NCBI RefSeq assembly: GCF_024172165.1
Contig: NZ_JAMZEB010000002.1
Span: 8,902,501 to 8,966,500, forward strand
DNA length: 64,000 nt
Reading direction: 5' to 3'
Origin: Nonomuraea thailandensis
Lineage (GTDB): Bacteria > Actinomycetota > Actinomycetes > Streptosporangiales > Streptosporangiaceae
Position numbers and translations under genes: made by a program. The first letter of the stretch is position 1; every line of letters begins with the position of its first letter. A model generated the notes under the pieces. It had not been told where the DNA came from. It was given only the letters and a program-made list of their open reading frames with translations, and searched no databases. Shown here in pieces: positions 33,270 through 42,217 of the stretch.

Positions 33270-34679
33270 TCAGACGGTCTCGTACGCCTTCACGTTCTCC
33301 GTCACGGCCGGCACGCTCCTGCGGGAGCGCAGCCCCGTGGCCGAGATCACCAGCCCGACCAGGGCCAGCACCAGCGACACCACGATCGCCGCGCGCAGCG
33401 AGCCGATGGAGAGCGTCTGGCCGCCGCCGGAGGTGAGCACGGCGGTCACCACGGCCAGCACGATCGCGCCGCCGACCTGGCCCGAGGTGTTCAGCAGGCC
33501 GGAGGCCAGGCCCTGCTCGTCGTCGTCCACGCCGTTGGTGGCCTGGATGTTGAGCGAGGGGAACGACAGCGCGAACGCGATGCCCAGCAGGATCATGCCG
33601 GGGATCACCATGCCGCCCAGGCTGGGCGTGCGGTCGATGCCGAGGAAGACGGCGTACCCGCCGGCCAGCGCGGCGGCGCCGATCACGATCAGCTTGCCGG
33701 TGCCGAACCGGTCGGCGAAGTCGCCCATCTTCGTCGAGGTGACGGCGACGAGCAGGCCCGCGGGCAGGAACGCCAGGGCGGTGCCCAGGGCCGACCAGCC
33801 GAGCAGGTTCTGGAAGTACTGCATGGCCACGAACTGGAAGGAGACGTAGGAGCCCATGAGGATGAGCAGCCCGAGGTTGGCCCGCACGATGTGCCCGGAC
33901 CTCAGGATGCCCAGCCGCACCAGCGGGTGGCGCGTCCGCAGCTCGGCGAGGACGAACAGGCCGAGCAGCGCGGCGACGCCCACGAGCGAGCCGATCGTCT
34001 GGAACGAGGCCCAGCCGGCCTCGGGCGCCTGCACGACCGTGAACACCAGCAGCAACATCGACGCGGTGATCGTCACGGCGCCGATCAGGTCGTGGCCGCC
34101 CTCGGCCCGCTCCTCCCGGCCCTTCGGCAGCACCTTCAACGCGGCCACCAGCGCGATCACCGCGACGGGCACCGGCATGAGGAGCGTCCACCGCCAGCCG
34201 ATCTCGGTCAGCAGGCCGGACAGCACCAGGCCGAGCGAGTAGCCGCTCGCGCCGCAGGCGGTGAAGATGCTCAACGCCCTGTTGCGCTCCGGGCCTTCGG
34301 GAAAGGTCGTCGTGATGATCGACAAAGCGGCGGGCGCGGTGAACGCGGCGGCCACACCCTTGACGAACCGGGCCGCGATCAGCAGCGCGCCGTCGTCCAC
34401 CACACCACCGAGCAACGAGGCGACGGCGAAGACACCGAGCGCGACCAGGAACACCCTGCGCCGCCCCAGCAGGTCGGCGGTCCTGCCCCCGAGCAACAGA
34501 AGACCGCCATAGCCGAGCACGTAGCCGCTGACCACCCATTGCAAGGAGGACGTCGTCAGGCCCAGGTCGTGCTGGATGGCCGGGAGGGCGACTCCGACCA
34601 TCGAGACGTCCAGGGCATCAAGAAAGATCACAGCGCAGAGCACGGCGAGCGCGCCCCAACGGGATGAGGAAGAGGACAT
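33270..34679 (-). CDS. DHA2-family drug:H+ antiporter (14 helices)
   Basis: This 469-residue MFS protein has motif D1 (FLDALDVSMVGVALPAI), motif A (GGRTADLLGRRR), and an antiporter motif C region (GASGYSLGLVLSGLL). Its length and helix number fit the EmrB/QacA group. Such pumps export lipophilic cations, dyes or antibiotics. It is divergent from a MarR regulator with a palindrome between them, the usual arrangement for an inducible efflux pump. It splits the add and deoA genes, which are adjacent in related genomes. Confidence 0.9.
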   Translation of the reverse strand: MSSSSSRWGALAVLCAVIFLDALDVSMVGVALPAIQHDLGLTTSSLQWVVSGYVLGYGGLLLLGGRTADLLGRRRVFLVALGVFAVASLLGGVVDDGALLIAARFVKGVAAAFTAPAALSIITTTFPEGPERNRALSIFTACGASGYSLGLVLSGLLTEIGWRWTLLMPVPVAVIALVAALKVLPKGREERAEGGHDLIGAVTITASMLLLVFTVVQAPEAGWASFQTIGSLVGVAALLGLFVLAELRTRHPLVRLGILRSGHIVRANLGLLILMGSYVSFQFVAMQYFQNLLGWSALGTALAFLPAGLLVAVTSTKMGDFADRFGTGKLIVIGAAALAGGYAVFLGIDRTPSLGGMVIPGMILLGIAFALSFPSLNIQATNGVDDDEQGLASGLLNTSGQVGGAIVLAVVTAVLTSGGGQTLSIGSLRAAIVVSLVLALVGLVISATGLRSRRSVPAVTENVKAYETV

Positions 34680-34708
34680 GGGTCAGAACAATACATGCAC
34701 ACACATCT

Positions 34709-34722
34709 AATGCAAGCGCATT
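34709..34722. promoter_or_regulatory. Candidate MarR operator
   Basis: AATGC and GCATT flank AAGC in an AT-rich stretch between the divergent DHA2 pump and marR genes. Further TGCA-containing half-sites occur at about 34694 and 34732. Confidence 0.45.
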
Positions 34723-34766
34723 TAATTCCGTTGCATGAGTTTTCCCGAAGTGGTAACCTCCGCGAC

Positions 34767-35153
34767 ATGGACGAGCGGTTCGTGGTGGACACCTGGCACT
34801 ACGTCCTGGCGAAACACGCCAAGGCCATGTGCCAGCTGGAGCGCGAGCTGGGCGACCGGCACGGGCTGGGCCCCAGCGAGTTCGAGGTGCTGGATCGGAT
34901 CGTGCACCACGACAGGAAGCTCCGCATCCAGGAGCTGTGCGAGGAAGTCCATCTGAGCCAGAGCGCGCTGTCGCGGGTGGTGGCCCGGCTGGAGAAGGCC
35001 GCGCTCGTCACGCGCGGGGTGTGCGACAGCGATCGGCGCGGGGTGTTCGTGTGCATCACGGACGAGGGCCGCGCCCGCCACGCCGAAGCTCTGCCGACGC
35101 AGCGGGCGGTGCTGACCGAGGTCTTCGCCGACGCCCCGGTCCCGGTCCCCTGA
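34767..35153 (+). CDS. MarR family regulator (controls DHA2 pump)
   Basis: This 128-residue protein has a winged helix (LRIQELCEEVHLSQSALSRVVARLEKAALVTR) and the basic wing CDSDRRGVFVCIT. ATG 34767 begins at the typical MarR N-terminus; in-frame codons upstream would fall in the operator. The family represses neighbouring efflux genes until a phenolic or drug ligand binds. Its stop is one base from the convergent deoA end. Confidence 0.88.
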   Translation: MDERFVVDTWHYVLAKHAKAMCQLERELGDRHGLGPSEFEVLDRIVHHDRKLRIQELCEEVHLSQSALSRVVARLEKAALVTRGVCDSDRRGVFVCITDEGRARHAEALPTQRAVLTEVFADAPVPVP

Positions 35154-35154
35154 G

Positions 35155-36435
35155 CTACCGTGCCGTGATGCGGTCGATGACCAGGGGAAGCTCCTCCGCG
35201 GCCGACCCGCCCACGGCGTAGCCGCCGTCCAGGGCCTCCAGCGCCCGCTCGAAGCGGGACGTCTCGTCGGCGTGCAGCGTCATCAGCGGCTGCCCGGCCC
35301 GCACCAGGTCGCCGGGCTTGGCGTGCAGCACGATCCCGGCCCCGAACGAGACGGGGTCCTCCTTGCGGGCCCGCCCGGCTCCGAGCCGCCAGGCGGCCAG
35401 CCCCACGGCGTACGCGTCCAGCCGGGCCAGCACGCCGGACTCCGGCGCCTCCACGGTCATCGTCTCGGCGGCCCCGGGCAGCAGCGCGTCCGGATCCCCG
35501 CCCTGGGCGGAGATCATGCGCCGCCACGCGTCCATCGCCGAGCCGTCCTCCAGCGCCTTCTCCGGGTCCTTGCCCGAGGAGATCCCGGCGGCCTCCAGCA
35601 TCTCCCGCGCCAGCCGCACGGTCAGCTCCACCACGTCCGCGGGCCCGCCGCCGGCCAGCACCTCGACCGACTCGGCGACCTCCAGCGCGTTGCCCACGGC
35701 CCGGCCCAGCGGCCGGTCCATGGCGGTCAGCAGCGCTACGGTGCGCACCCCCGCGTCGGTGCCGAGCGCGACCATGGTCTCGGCCAGCTCGCGAGCCGCC
35801 GGGACGGTCTTCATGAACGCCCCGGAGCCCACCTTCACGTCCAGGACCAGCGACCCGGTGCCCTCGGCGATCTTCTTCGACATGATGGACGAGGCGATGA
35901 GCGGGATCGACTCGACGGTGCCGGTGACGTCCCGCAGCGCGTACAGCTTCTTGTCGGCGGGCGCCAGGCCCGACCCGGCCGCGCACACCACGGCCCCGGC
36001 CGAGCGCAGCACGTCCAGCATCTCGGCGTTGGACAGCGAGGCCCGCCAGCCGGGGATCGACTCCAGCTTGTCCAGGGTGCCGCCCGTGTGCCCGAGACCG
36101 CGCCCGGACAGTTGCGGCACGTACGCGCCGCACGCCGCCACGAGCGGCGCCAGCGGCAGCGTGATCTTGTCGCCGACGCCGCCCGTCGAGTGCTTGTCGG
36201 CCGTCGGCCGGTCGAGGGCGGACCAGTCCATGCGCTCGCCGGAGCGGATCATGGCCTGGGTCCAGTCGGCGATCTCCCGCCGGTCCATGCCGTTCAGCAG
36301 GATCGCCATGGCCAGCGCCGACATCTGCTCGTCGGCCACGTCGCCGCGCGTGTACGCGTCGATCACCCAGTCGATCTGGGCAGTGGTCAGCTCGCCCCGG
36401 TCGCGCTTGGCGCGGATGACCTCGATGGCGTCCAT
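35155..36435 (-). CDS. deoA: Thymidine phosphorylase
   Basis: This 426-residue pyrimidine nucleoside phosphorylase has the signature stretch SGRGLGHTGGTLDKLESIPG, the phosphate-binding KHSTGGVGDK, and a C-terminal barrel-sandwich domain (AVGLAAWRLGAGRARKEDPV). It converts thymidine or uridine plus phosphate to base and sugar 1-phosphate, which PmmB can process. Its ATG overlaps the cdd stop by one base (TGATG). Confidence 0.95.
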   Translation of the reverse strand: MDAIEVIRAKRDRGELTTAQIDWVIDAYTRGDVADEQMSALAMAILLNGMDRREIADWTQAMIRSGERMDWSALDRPTADKHSTGGVGDKITLPLAPLVAACGAYVPQLSGRGLGHTGGTLDKLESIPGWRASLSNAEMLDVLRSAGAVVCAAGSGLAPADKKLYALRDVTGTVESIPLIASSIMSKKIAEGTGSLVLDVKVGSGAFMKTVPAARELAETMVALGTDAGVRTVALLTAMDRPLGRAVGNALEVAESVEVLAGGGPADVVELTVRLAREMLEAAGISSGKDPEKALEDGSAMDAWRRMISAQGGDPDALLPGAAETMTVEAPESGVLARLDAYAVGLAAWRLGAGRARKEDPVSFGAGIVLHAKPGDLVRAGQPLMTLHADETSRFERALEALDGGYAVGGSAAEELPLVIDRITAR

Positions 36436-36830
36436 CAGGCGCTCCTGCTGAGGTCCTGCGGCCCGAACGCGTACGGCAGGATCTCGGCCATGCGCTTCGG
36501 CCCGTCCTCGGTCTCGACCAGCAGGTCCTCACCGCCGAACTCGTACAGGAGCTGGCGGCAGCGCCCGCACGGCATCAGCAGCTCGCCGTGGCCGTCCACG
36601 CAGGTGAAGGCCACCAGCCTGCCGCCGCCCGAGCGCTGCAGCGCCGAGACCAGGCCGCACTCGGCGCACAGGCCCAGGCCGTAGGAGGCGTTCTCGACGT
36701 TGCAGCCGGTGACGATGCGGCCGTCGTCCACCAGCGCCGCCGCGCCGACGGGGAACTTGGAGTACGGCGCGTACGCGTGCCGCATGGCCTCGGTCGCCTC
36801 GTCCCGCAGGCCGTTCCAGTCGATGTTCAA
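36435..36830 (-). CDS. cdd: Cytidine deaminase
   Basis: This 131-residue tetrameric-class enzyme has HAYAPYSKFPVGAA, the catalytic zinc site CAECG (cysteine and glutamate), and PCGRCRQ with the other two zinc cysteines. It makes uridine from cytidine for DeoA. The start is a TTG overlapping the permease stop (TTGA), with a G-rich ribosome site upstream; no better start exists. Confidence 0.93.
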   Translation of the reverse strand: MNIDWNGLRDEATEAMRHAYAPYSKFPVGAAALVDDGRIVTGCNVENASYGLGLCAECGLVSALQRSGGGRLVAFTCVDGHGELLMPCGRCRQLLYEFGGEDLLVETEDGPKRMAEILPYAFGPQDLSRSA

Positions 36831-38095
36831 TGTTGTTCCCCCCGGCGATAGACGACGCCGTCGGCCTTGGGCATCCGCAGGCGCTGGGAGGCGACCAGGA
36901 GCACGAGCAGCGTGACCACATGTGGTGTGATGAAGACGAATTCGCCCGGCAACTGGTCGACGGTCAGCCAGAGCCAGAACAGGATGACCATGCCCAGGGC
37001 GGATGCGGCCATCAAGGTGTACTGCTTGACGCCTCTGGCCTCCAACTCGGCGGAGGTCAGGCGGCGGATCTGCATCCCGAGGTAGATCAGCAGCAGCAAC
37101 GCCCCGAACAGGAACAACGAGATGACCGCTGTGGAGGTGCGCAGCCGCAGAGCTTCGGTGTAGCCGAACAGGGAGGCGCCGGCCGCCAGACCGCCGGGCC
37201 GCCAGTTGCCGAAGATCATGGCGGCCAGGCCGATGAAGCCCCGCCCCTGCGTCTGACCTTCGACGTACTTGTCGGCGCCGAAGACCAGGAACACCCCGCC
37301 GAGACCGGCGAAGGCACCGGAGATGACGACGGCGATGTACTTGATCAGATAGACGTTCACGCCCAGCGACTCGGCCGCCCACGGGTTCTCGCCCGCCGAT
37401 CGGAGCCGCAGACCGAAGGCCGTGCGCCAGAGCACGAAGAACGTCAGCGGCAGCAGCAGCACTGCCAGGATCACCAGAATGTTGACGTTGTGGGTGAGTC
37501 CACGCAGGATGCCCGCCACGTCGGCGAGCAGGAACCAGTGGGTGCTCTCCAGCTTGCCGAGCAGGTCCGGGCCGTCGGACAGGACCGGCAGGCTGACCTC
37601 CCACGTGGACCCGGTGACGGCGGCCGAGGTCGTGATGCCCGCGCCCGCGTCGGCGGCCGGGGTGCCCTCCTTGTACAGGACCTCCGACAGGAAGCGGGTG
37701 ATGCCGGGGCCGAGCAGGTTGATGGCGACGCCGCTGATGATGTGGTCCACGCCGAACGTCACGGTCGCGATGGCGTGCAGGAGCCCGCCGAGCGCGCCGC
37801 CGAGCAGCCCGGCCACCAGCGCGGCCACAGGCCCCCACTGATAGCCGGCCCAGCCGGCGAACCAGGTGCCGAGCACCATCATGCCTTCGAGCCCGATGTT
37901 GACCACACCCGCACGCTCGGCCCACAGGCCGCCGAGTCCCGCCAGCCCGATCGGCACCGCGAGCGTCAGGGCGGAGGCGATCAAGCCGGAGGAGGTGAGG
38001 TCGTCCTGGCCGGAGATGATCCGCACCAGCGCCATCAGCAGGATGAGCACGGCGACACCGATGAGCGCCACATGGTACTTGCCGACCCGGGTCAT
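36827..38095 (-). CDS. BMP-type nucleoside ABC transporter permease 2
   Basis: This 422-residue permease with about ten helices belongs to the branched BPD_transp_2 family and carries GLGGLWAERAGVVNIGLEGMM and FGLRLRSAGENPWAAESLGV. It pairs with the upstream permease to import nucleosides, as in NupPQ, RnsCD or YufPQ systems. It overlaps both neighbours by four bases. Confidence 0.92.
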   Translation of the reverse strand: MTRVGKYHVALIGVAVLILLMALVRIISGQDDLTSSGLIASALTLAVPIGLAGLGGLWAERAGVVNIGLEGMMVLGTWFAGWAGYQWGPVAALVAGLLGGALGGLLHAIATVTFGVDHIISGVAINLLGPGITRFLSEVLYKEGTPAADAGAGITTSAAVTGSTWEVSLPVLSDGPDLLGKLESTHWFLLADVAGILRGLTHNVNILVILAVLLLPLTFFVLWRTAFGLRLRSAGENPWAAESLGVNVYLIKYIAVVISGAFAGLGGVFLVFGADKYVEGQTQGRGFIGLAAMIFGNWRPGGLAAGASLFGYTEALRLRTSTAVISLFLFGALLLLIYLGMQIRRLTSAELEARGVKQYTLMAASALGMVILFWLWLTVDQLPGEFVFITPHVVTLLVLLVASQRLRMPKADGVVYRRGEQH

Positions 38096-39237
38096 GCTGT
38101 CACCTCAACCGGAGTGTTCCTGCCGAGCTGCTGGGCGGCCCGTCGTTCTTCGAGTCGGAGCGCGAACCGGTTGGTCACCTCGTTGGCCACGACGACGAGC
38201 AGGACGATCGCGCCCTGGATGATCGTGACGACGGAGGCGGGGATGTCGGCGAACTGCAGCGCGCCCTGCCCTCGGTCCAAGAAGGCGAACAGGAGCGCCG
38301 CCACGGCGATGCCGCCGGGCTTGTTCCGGCCGAGCAGGGCCACCGCGATGCCGAGGAAGCCCAGGCCGGCGGTGAAGTTGGAGTTGAAGGCGCCACGGTA
38401 ACCGAGGATCTCCGGCAGGCCGATGAGCCCGGCGACCGCACCGGACATCACCATGGCCGCGATCACCATCGTCTTCGGGTTGACGCCTGACGCGAGCGCC
38501 GCGGGAGCGTTGAGGCCGCTGGCCTTGACGTTGAAGCCGAACCGGGTGCGCTCCAGCACGACCCAGACCACCACACCGAGCAGAACGGCCACGATGAGGA
38601 AGCCCCACAGGCCACCCTCGCGGCTGGGCGGCGTCATCCCGAACCAGCCGAAGACGAAGTTGAGGTCAGGGAACATGGCCGACTCGGGCAGCTTCGGCGT
38701 GGTCGTGGAGAGGTCCCCCTCGGCGCGCTGGCCGGCGAAGGGGCCACGAACGAGGTAGGACGCCAGGTTGATCGCGATGTAGTTCAGCATGATCGTGGCG
38801 ATGACCTCGTTCACCCCCCTGGTCACCTTCATGACAGCGGGGATGAGCGCGTACAGGCCGCCCGCCAGCGCCGCGACCAGGATGATCACGGCGATCTGGA
38901 TCGGCCCCGGCGCGGTGAACGTCGAGCCCACATACGCCGCGCAGATGGCCGCGATGCGGTACTGGCCCTCGACGCCGATGTTGAAGAGGTTCATGCGGAA
39001 GCCGATGGCCACCGCCAGACCGGCGATGAACAGCGGCACCGCCCGGTTGAGCCAGGTGGCGAAGGAGTTGGCCACCGCACGCGGGGTCTCTCCGAAGTTG
39101 AAGAAGGCGGTCAGCGCGTCCAGCGGGCTGCCGCCCGCGGCCACGATGGCCACGCTGCAGATCGCGATCGCCAGGATGACGGCGACGACTGCGCCGGCGA
39201 CGGTGAGCAGCGCCCGGTTGAGCCCGGCGGGCATCAC
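38092..39237 (-). CDS. BMP-type nucleoside ABC transporter permease 1
   Basis: This 381-residue membrane protein of the same family has the signature IAIGFRMNLFNIGVEGQ-like segment (GFRMNLFNIGVEGQYRI) and the ATPase-facing loop FGFNVKASGLNAPAALASGV. It forms the channel with the downstream permease. Four-base overlaps with the ATPase gene upstream and the second permease downstream indicate one operon. Confidence 0.92.
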   Translation of the reverse strand: MMPAGLNRALLTVAGAVVAVILAIAICSVAIVAAGGSPLDALTAFFNFGETPRAVANSFATWLNRAVPLFIAGLAVAIGFRMNLFNIGVEGQYRIAAICAAYVGSTFTAPGPIQIAVIILVAALAGGLYALIPAVMKVTRGVNEVIATIMLNYIAINLASYLVRGPFAGQRAEGDLSTTTPKLPESAMFPDLNFVFGWFGMTPPSREGGLWGFLIVAVLLGVVVWVVLERTRFGFNVKASGLNAPAALASGVNPKTMVIAAMVMSGAVAGLIGLPEILGYRGAFNSNFTAGLGFLGIAVALLGRNKPGGIAVAALLFAFLDRGQGALQFADIPASVVTIIQGAIVLLVVVANEVTNRFALRLEERRAAQQLGRNTPVEVTA

Positions 39238-40778
39238 GTCTCCTCAGTGCCGGCGATGGCGCCGGTCATGTAACCGCCCAGCCGTTCGGGCGTGATGTCG
39301 GAAGGGTCGAGCGCGGCCACGAGCCGCCCCCGGTAGATCACCTGGATGGTGTCGGACAGCCCGATCAGCTCGTCGAGGTCGGCCGAGATGAGCAGCACGG
39401 CGAGCCCGGCGGCGCGGGCGTCGCGCAGGTGGTCCCAGATGGCGGCCTGGGCGCCGACGTCCACGCCCCGGGTGGGGTGGGCCGCGATCAGGAAGGAGGG
39501 GTCGCCGCTCATCTCGCGGCCGACGATCAGCTTCTGCTGGTTGCCGCCCGACAGGGCCAGGGCCAGGGTGTCCACGCTGGGCGTGCGGACGTCGTAGTCC
39601 TTGACGATGCGCTCGGTGTCGGCCTTGGAGGCCCGCCGGTCGACCCAGATGCCGCTGCGGGCGGGCTTCCTGGTCTGGTGGCCGAGCACCCGGTTCTCCC
39701 ACAGCGACGCCTCCAGGAGCAGGCCCTGGCGGTGGCGGTCCTCGGGGATGTAGCCGATGCCGGATTCGCGGCGCTTGAGCGTGGACCAGGCGGTGATGTC
39801 CTGGCCGGCGAGCTCGATCCGGCCCTGGGCTGACCGGATGCCCATGATGGCCTCGATGAGCTCGGACTGGCCGTTGCCCTCGACGCCGGCGATGCCGAGG
39901 ATCTCGCCCTTGCGGATCTCGAACGACACGTCGTCGAGGACCAGGCGCTCACCCTCGCCGGGCATGGTGAGCTGGGAGACCTTCAGCGTGACGGTGTCGG
40001 TCACGGTGGACTCGCGGGTCTCGGGCGTGGGCAGCTCGCTGCCCACCATCAGCTCCGCGAGCTGCCGCGCGGTGACGTCGGACGGGTTCACGCTGGCGAC
40101 CGTGGTGCCGCGCCGGATCACGGTGATCGCGTCGGCGATGTCGAGCACCTCGTCGAGCTTGTGCGAGATGAAGATGACCGTCAAACCCTCGGCCTTCAGC
40201 TCGCGCAGGTTCTGGAAGAGCTCCTCGACCTCCTGCGGCACCAGCACGGCCGTCGGCTCGTCCAGGATGAGGATGCGGGCCCCGCGGTAGAGCACCTTGA
40301 GGATCTCCACGCGCTGGCGGTCGCCCACGCCGAGGTCCTCCACGAGCCTGTCGGGGTCCACGCGCAGGCCGTGGGTCTCGGCCAGCTGGACGATGCGCCT
40401 GCGGGCGGCGGCGGTGTCGAGCGTGCCGAGCCGCTTCGGCTCGGCCCCGAGGACGATGTTCTCCAGGACCGTGAAGTTGTCGGCGAGCATGAAGTGCTGG
40501 TGCACCATGCCGATCCCGACCGCGATGGCGTCGCTCGGCGTGCGGAAGCTGACCTCCGTGCCGTTGACCTTGATCGTCCCCTCGTCCGGCTTCTGCATGC
40601 CGTAGAGGATCTTCATCAGGGTGGATTTGCCCGCGCCGTTCTCCCCGACGATGGCGTGCACCGTGCCGGGCTGGACGGTGATGCGGATGTCGTGGTTCGC
40701 GACGACGCCGGGGAAACGCTTGGTGATGCCCTCCAGCTCTACGGCGGGTTTCACCGTGGCCAGGGTGTCAGCACTCAT
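39234..40778 (-). CDS. BMP-type nucleoside ABC transporter ATPase (double NBD)
   Basis: This 514-residue protein has two nucleotide-binding domains. The first has an intact Walker A (GENGAGKSTLMKILYG) and Walker B (LILDEPTAV), with LGVGDRQR as signature. The second has a degenerate Walker A (GVEGNGQSELIEAIMG), an intact LSGGNQQK signature, and AHPTRG in place of DEPT, as is usual in RbsA/NupO-like ATPases. It energises nucleoside import through the two permeases. Confidence 0.94.
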   Translation of the reverse strand: MSADTLATVKPAVELEGITKRFPGVVANHDIRITVQPGTVHAIVGENGAGKSTLMKILYGMQKPDEGTIKVNGTEVSFRTPSDAIAVGIGMVHQHFMLADNFTVLENIVLGAEPKRLGTLDTAAARRRIVQLAETHGLRVDPDRLVEDLGVGDRQRVEILKVLYRGARILILDEPTAVLVPQEVEELFQNLRELKAEGLTVIFISHKLDEVLDIADAITVIRRGTTVASVNPSDVTARQLAELMVGSELPTPETRESTVTDTVTLKVSQLTMPGEGERLVLDDVSFEIRKGEILGIAGVEGNGQSELIEAIMGIRSAQGRIELAGQDITAWSTLKRRESGIGYIPEDRHRQGLLLEASLWENRVLGHQTRKPARSGIWVDRRASKADTERIVKDYDVRTPSVDTLALALSGGNQQKLIVGREMSGDPSFLIAAHPTRGVDVGAQAAIWDHLRDARAAGLAVLLISADLDELIGLSDTIQVIYRGRLVAALDPSDITPERLGGYMTGAIAGTEET

Positions 40779-40813
40779 TTCGCCTCTCCTACAGGGGGCG
40801 GCATAGACAGAAG

Positions 40814-40837
40814 GCCCGAAGTTCGGACTCCGGGCCC
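40814..40837 (-). terminator. Weak hairpin between the BMP lipoprotein and ATPase genes
   Basis: GGCCCG (40814-40819) pairs with CGGGCC (40832-40837) in the 82-base gap. It may act as a partial terminator or 3' stabiliser, giving more binding protein than transporter, a common arrangement in such operons. The stem is short, so confidence is low. Confidence 0.35.
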
Positions 40838-40860
40838 TCAGCTGTCTCTCCTACCCCGTT

Positions 40861-41928
40861 TTACGGCTTGGCAGGAACCGTGATCTTGCCGTCGACGATG
40901 TCCTTCTTGGCAGCGTCGAGCTTGTCCTTGAGGTCGTCGATCTCGCCACCGGTGGTGGACAGGCCCACGCCGTCGACCTTCAGGTCGTACGTGGTGTTCG
41001 TGCCGCCCTTGGCGCCGCCCTGGAAGGCCTTGATGAACTCGAACACGCCGACGTCCACGCGCTTGAGCATCGAGGTCATGATCACCGACTGCAGGTCGGT
41101 CTCCTTGACGGTCTGGCGCTGGTCGGAGTCGACGCCGATGGCCTTCTTCTTCGCCGCGGCCGCCGCCTGGAACACGCCGAGACCGGAGTCGCCGGAGGCG
41201 TGGTAGATGATGTCCGCGCCGTCCTGGTACATCTTCTCGGCCGCGACCTTGCCCTTGTCGGGGGCCTTGAAGCCGGAGAAGTCACCGTCGGGGGTGAGGT
41301 ACTTGACGTCGATCTTGGCGTCCGCCTTGACCGACTTCACGCCCGCCACGAAGCCCGCCTCGAACTTCTTGATCAGGTCGCTCTCGACGCCGCCGACGAA
41401 GCCGACGTGGCCGCCCTCGGACTTGGTCGCCGCGGCGACGCCCGCCAGGTAGGAGCCCTGCTCCTCGGCGAACAGCAGGCCGGTCACGTTGGGGGCGTTG
41501 GAGGCCGAGTCGACGACCGCGAACTGAATGTCCGGGTACTCCTCGGCCGCCTTCTTGACGTCCTCGGCGTAGGCGAAGCCGACACCGATGATCGGGTTGT
41601 AGCCCGCGTCCGCGAGCTGGCGCAGCAGGTCGCCGCGGTTGGAGCCGTCGGAGGCCGGGCTCAGCTCCTTGATCTCCGCGCCGAGCTCCGTCTTGGCCTT
41701 CTCCAGGCCGGCGTAGGCCGAGTCGTTGAAGGACTTGTCACCGCGCCCGCCGATGTCGAACGCGAGACCCACCTTGAGTGCGCCCTTGGACGCCTCGCTG
41801 CTCGCCGCGCCGGTCGGCTCCTGGCTGGCCGTGGTCCCCCCACCGCCACCGCCGCACGCGGCCGCCGCCATGAGCAGGACACCGGCGACCGAACCGAGCG
41901 CCACACTGTTGAATCGCTTGCCGAGCAA
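40861..41928 (-). CDS. BMP family nucleoside-binding lipoprotein
   Basis: This 355-residue protein has a lipobox AAAC (C25 counting from TTG). The Med/BMP fold follows: VGLAFDIGGRGDKSFNDSAYAGLEKAK, then NPIIGVGFAYAEDVKKAAEEYPDIQFAVVDS and AADIIYHASGDSG-like ligand motifs. It captures nucleosides for the ATPase and permeases downstream. TTG 41928 is chosen because GGGAG lies five bases upstream; it gives a normal signal peptide. A promoter with TTGGTT and TATCTT lies about 70 bases upstream. Confidence 0.9.
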   Translation of the reverse strand: MLGKRFNSVALGSVAGVLLMAAAACGGGGGGTTASQEPTGAASSEASKGALKVGLAFDIGGRGDKSFNDSAYAGLEKAKTELGAEIKELSPASDGSNRGDLLRQLADAGYNPIIGVGFAYAEDVKKAAEEYPDIQFAVVDSASNAPNVTGLLFAEEQGSYLAGVAAATKSEGGHVGFVGGVESDLIKKFEAGFVAGVKSVKADAKIDVKYLTPDGDFSGFKAPDKGKVAAEKMYQDGADIIYHASGDSGLGVFQAAAAAKKKAIGVDSDQRQTVKETDLQSVIMTSMLKRVDVGVFEFIKAFQGGAKGGTNTTYDLKVDGVGLSTTGGEIDDLKDKLDAAKKDIVDGKITVPAKP

Positions 41929-41998
41929 GGCGACTCCCTTCCATTTCCCCGCCGCCGATTTGGTCGCAGGCGCGACAGAACGTACGGCACCTGCACGG

Positions 41999-42027
41999 AA
42001 GATAGTTGCTTGACCAGGGACAACCAA
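41999..42027 (-). promoter_or_regulatory. Candidate promoter of the nucleoside-import operon
   Basis: Read leftward, TTGGTT (42027-42022), a 17-base spacer and TATCTT (42004-41999) make a reasonable sigma-70-type promoter about 70 bases before the BMP gene start. The surrounding 289-base gap 41929-42217 is shared with the divergent S15 peptidase gene. Confidence 0.45.
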
Positions 42028-42217
42028 ACTGGGACACAGGGTCGCAACCGCTCCGTTACCGACATCACTCGCGTCCGTGACCTGAATGGCGATACAGGCA
42101 CTTCGGACACCTTCGGAAAGTTTTGCCCAACTTTGGTGGTCGATCACCTCTTGCCCTCGGCCCCCCTCGTGACGGAGATTCCCACAGACGGTGGAAAACT
42201 TCGTATCGGAGCCCCGC

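Noticed and set aside
33175..34539. 454-residue minus-strand frame overlapping the DHA2 pump gene
   Set aside because: It is out of frame with the 14-helix transporter and is arginine-rich throughout; it is a shadow frame.
40779..40860. Purine riboswitch in the gap of the nucleoside-import operon
   Set aside because: Only a short hairpin is present. No conserved purine-aptamer pattern was seen and the gap is too short.
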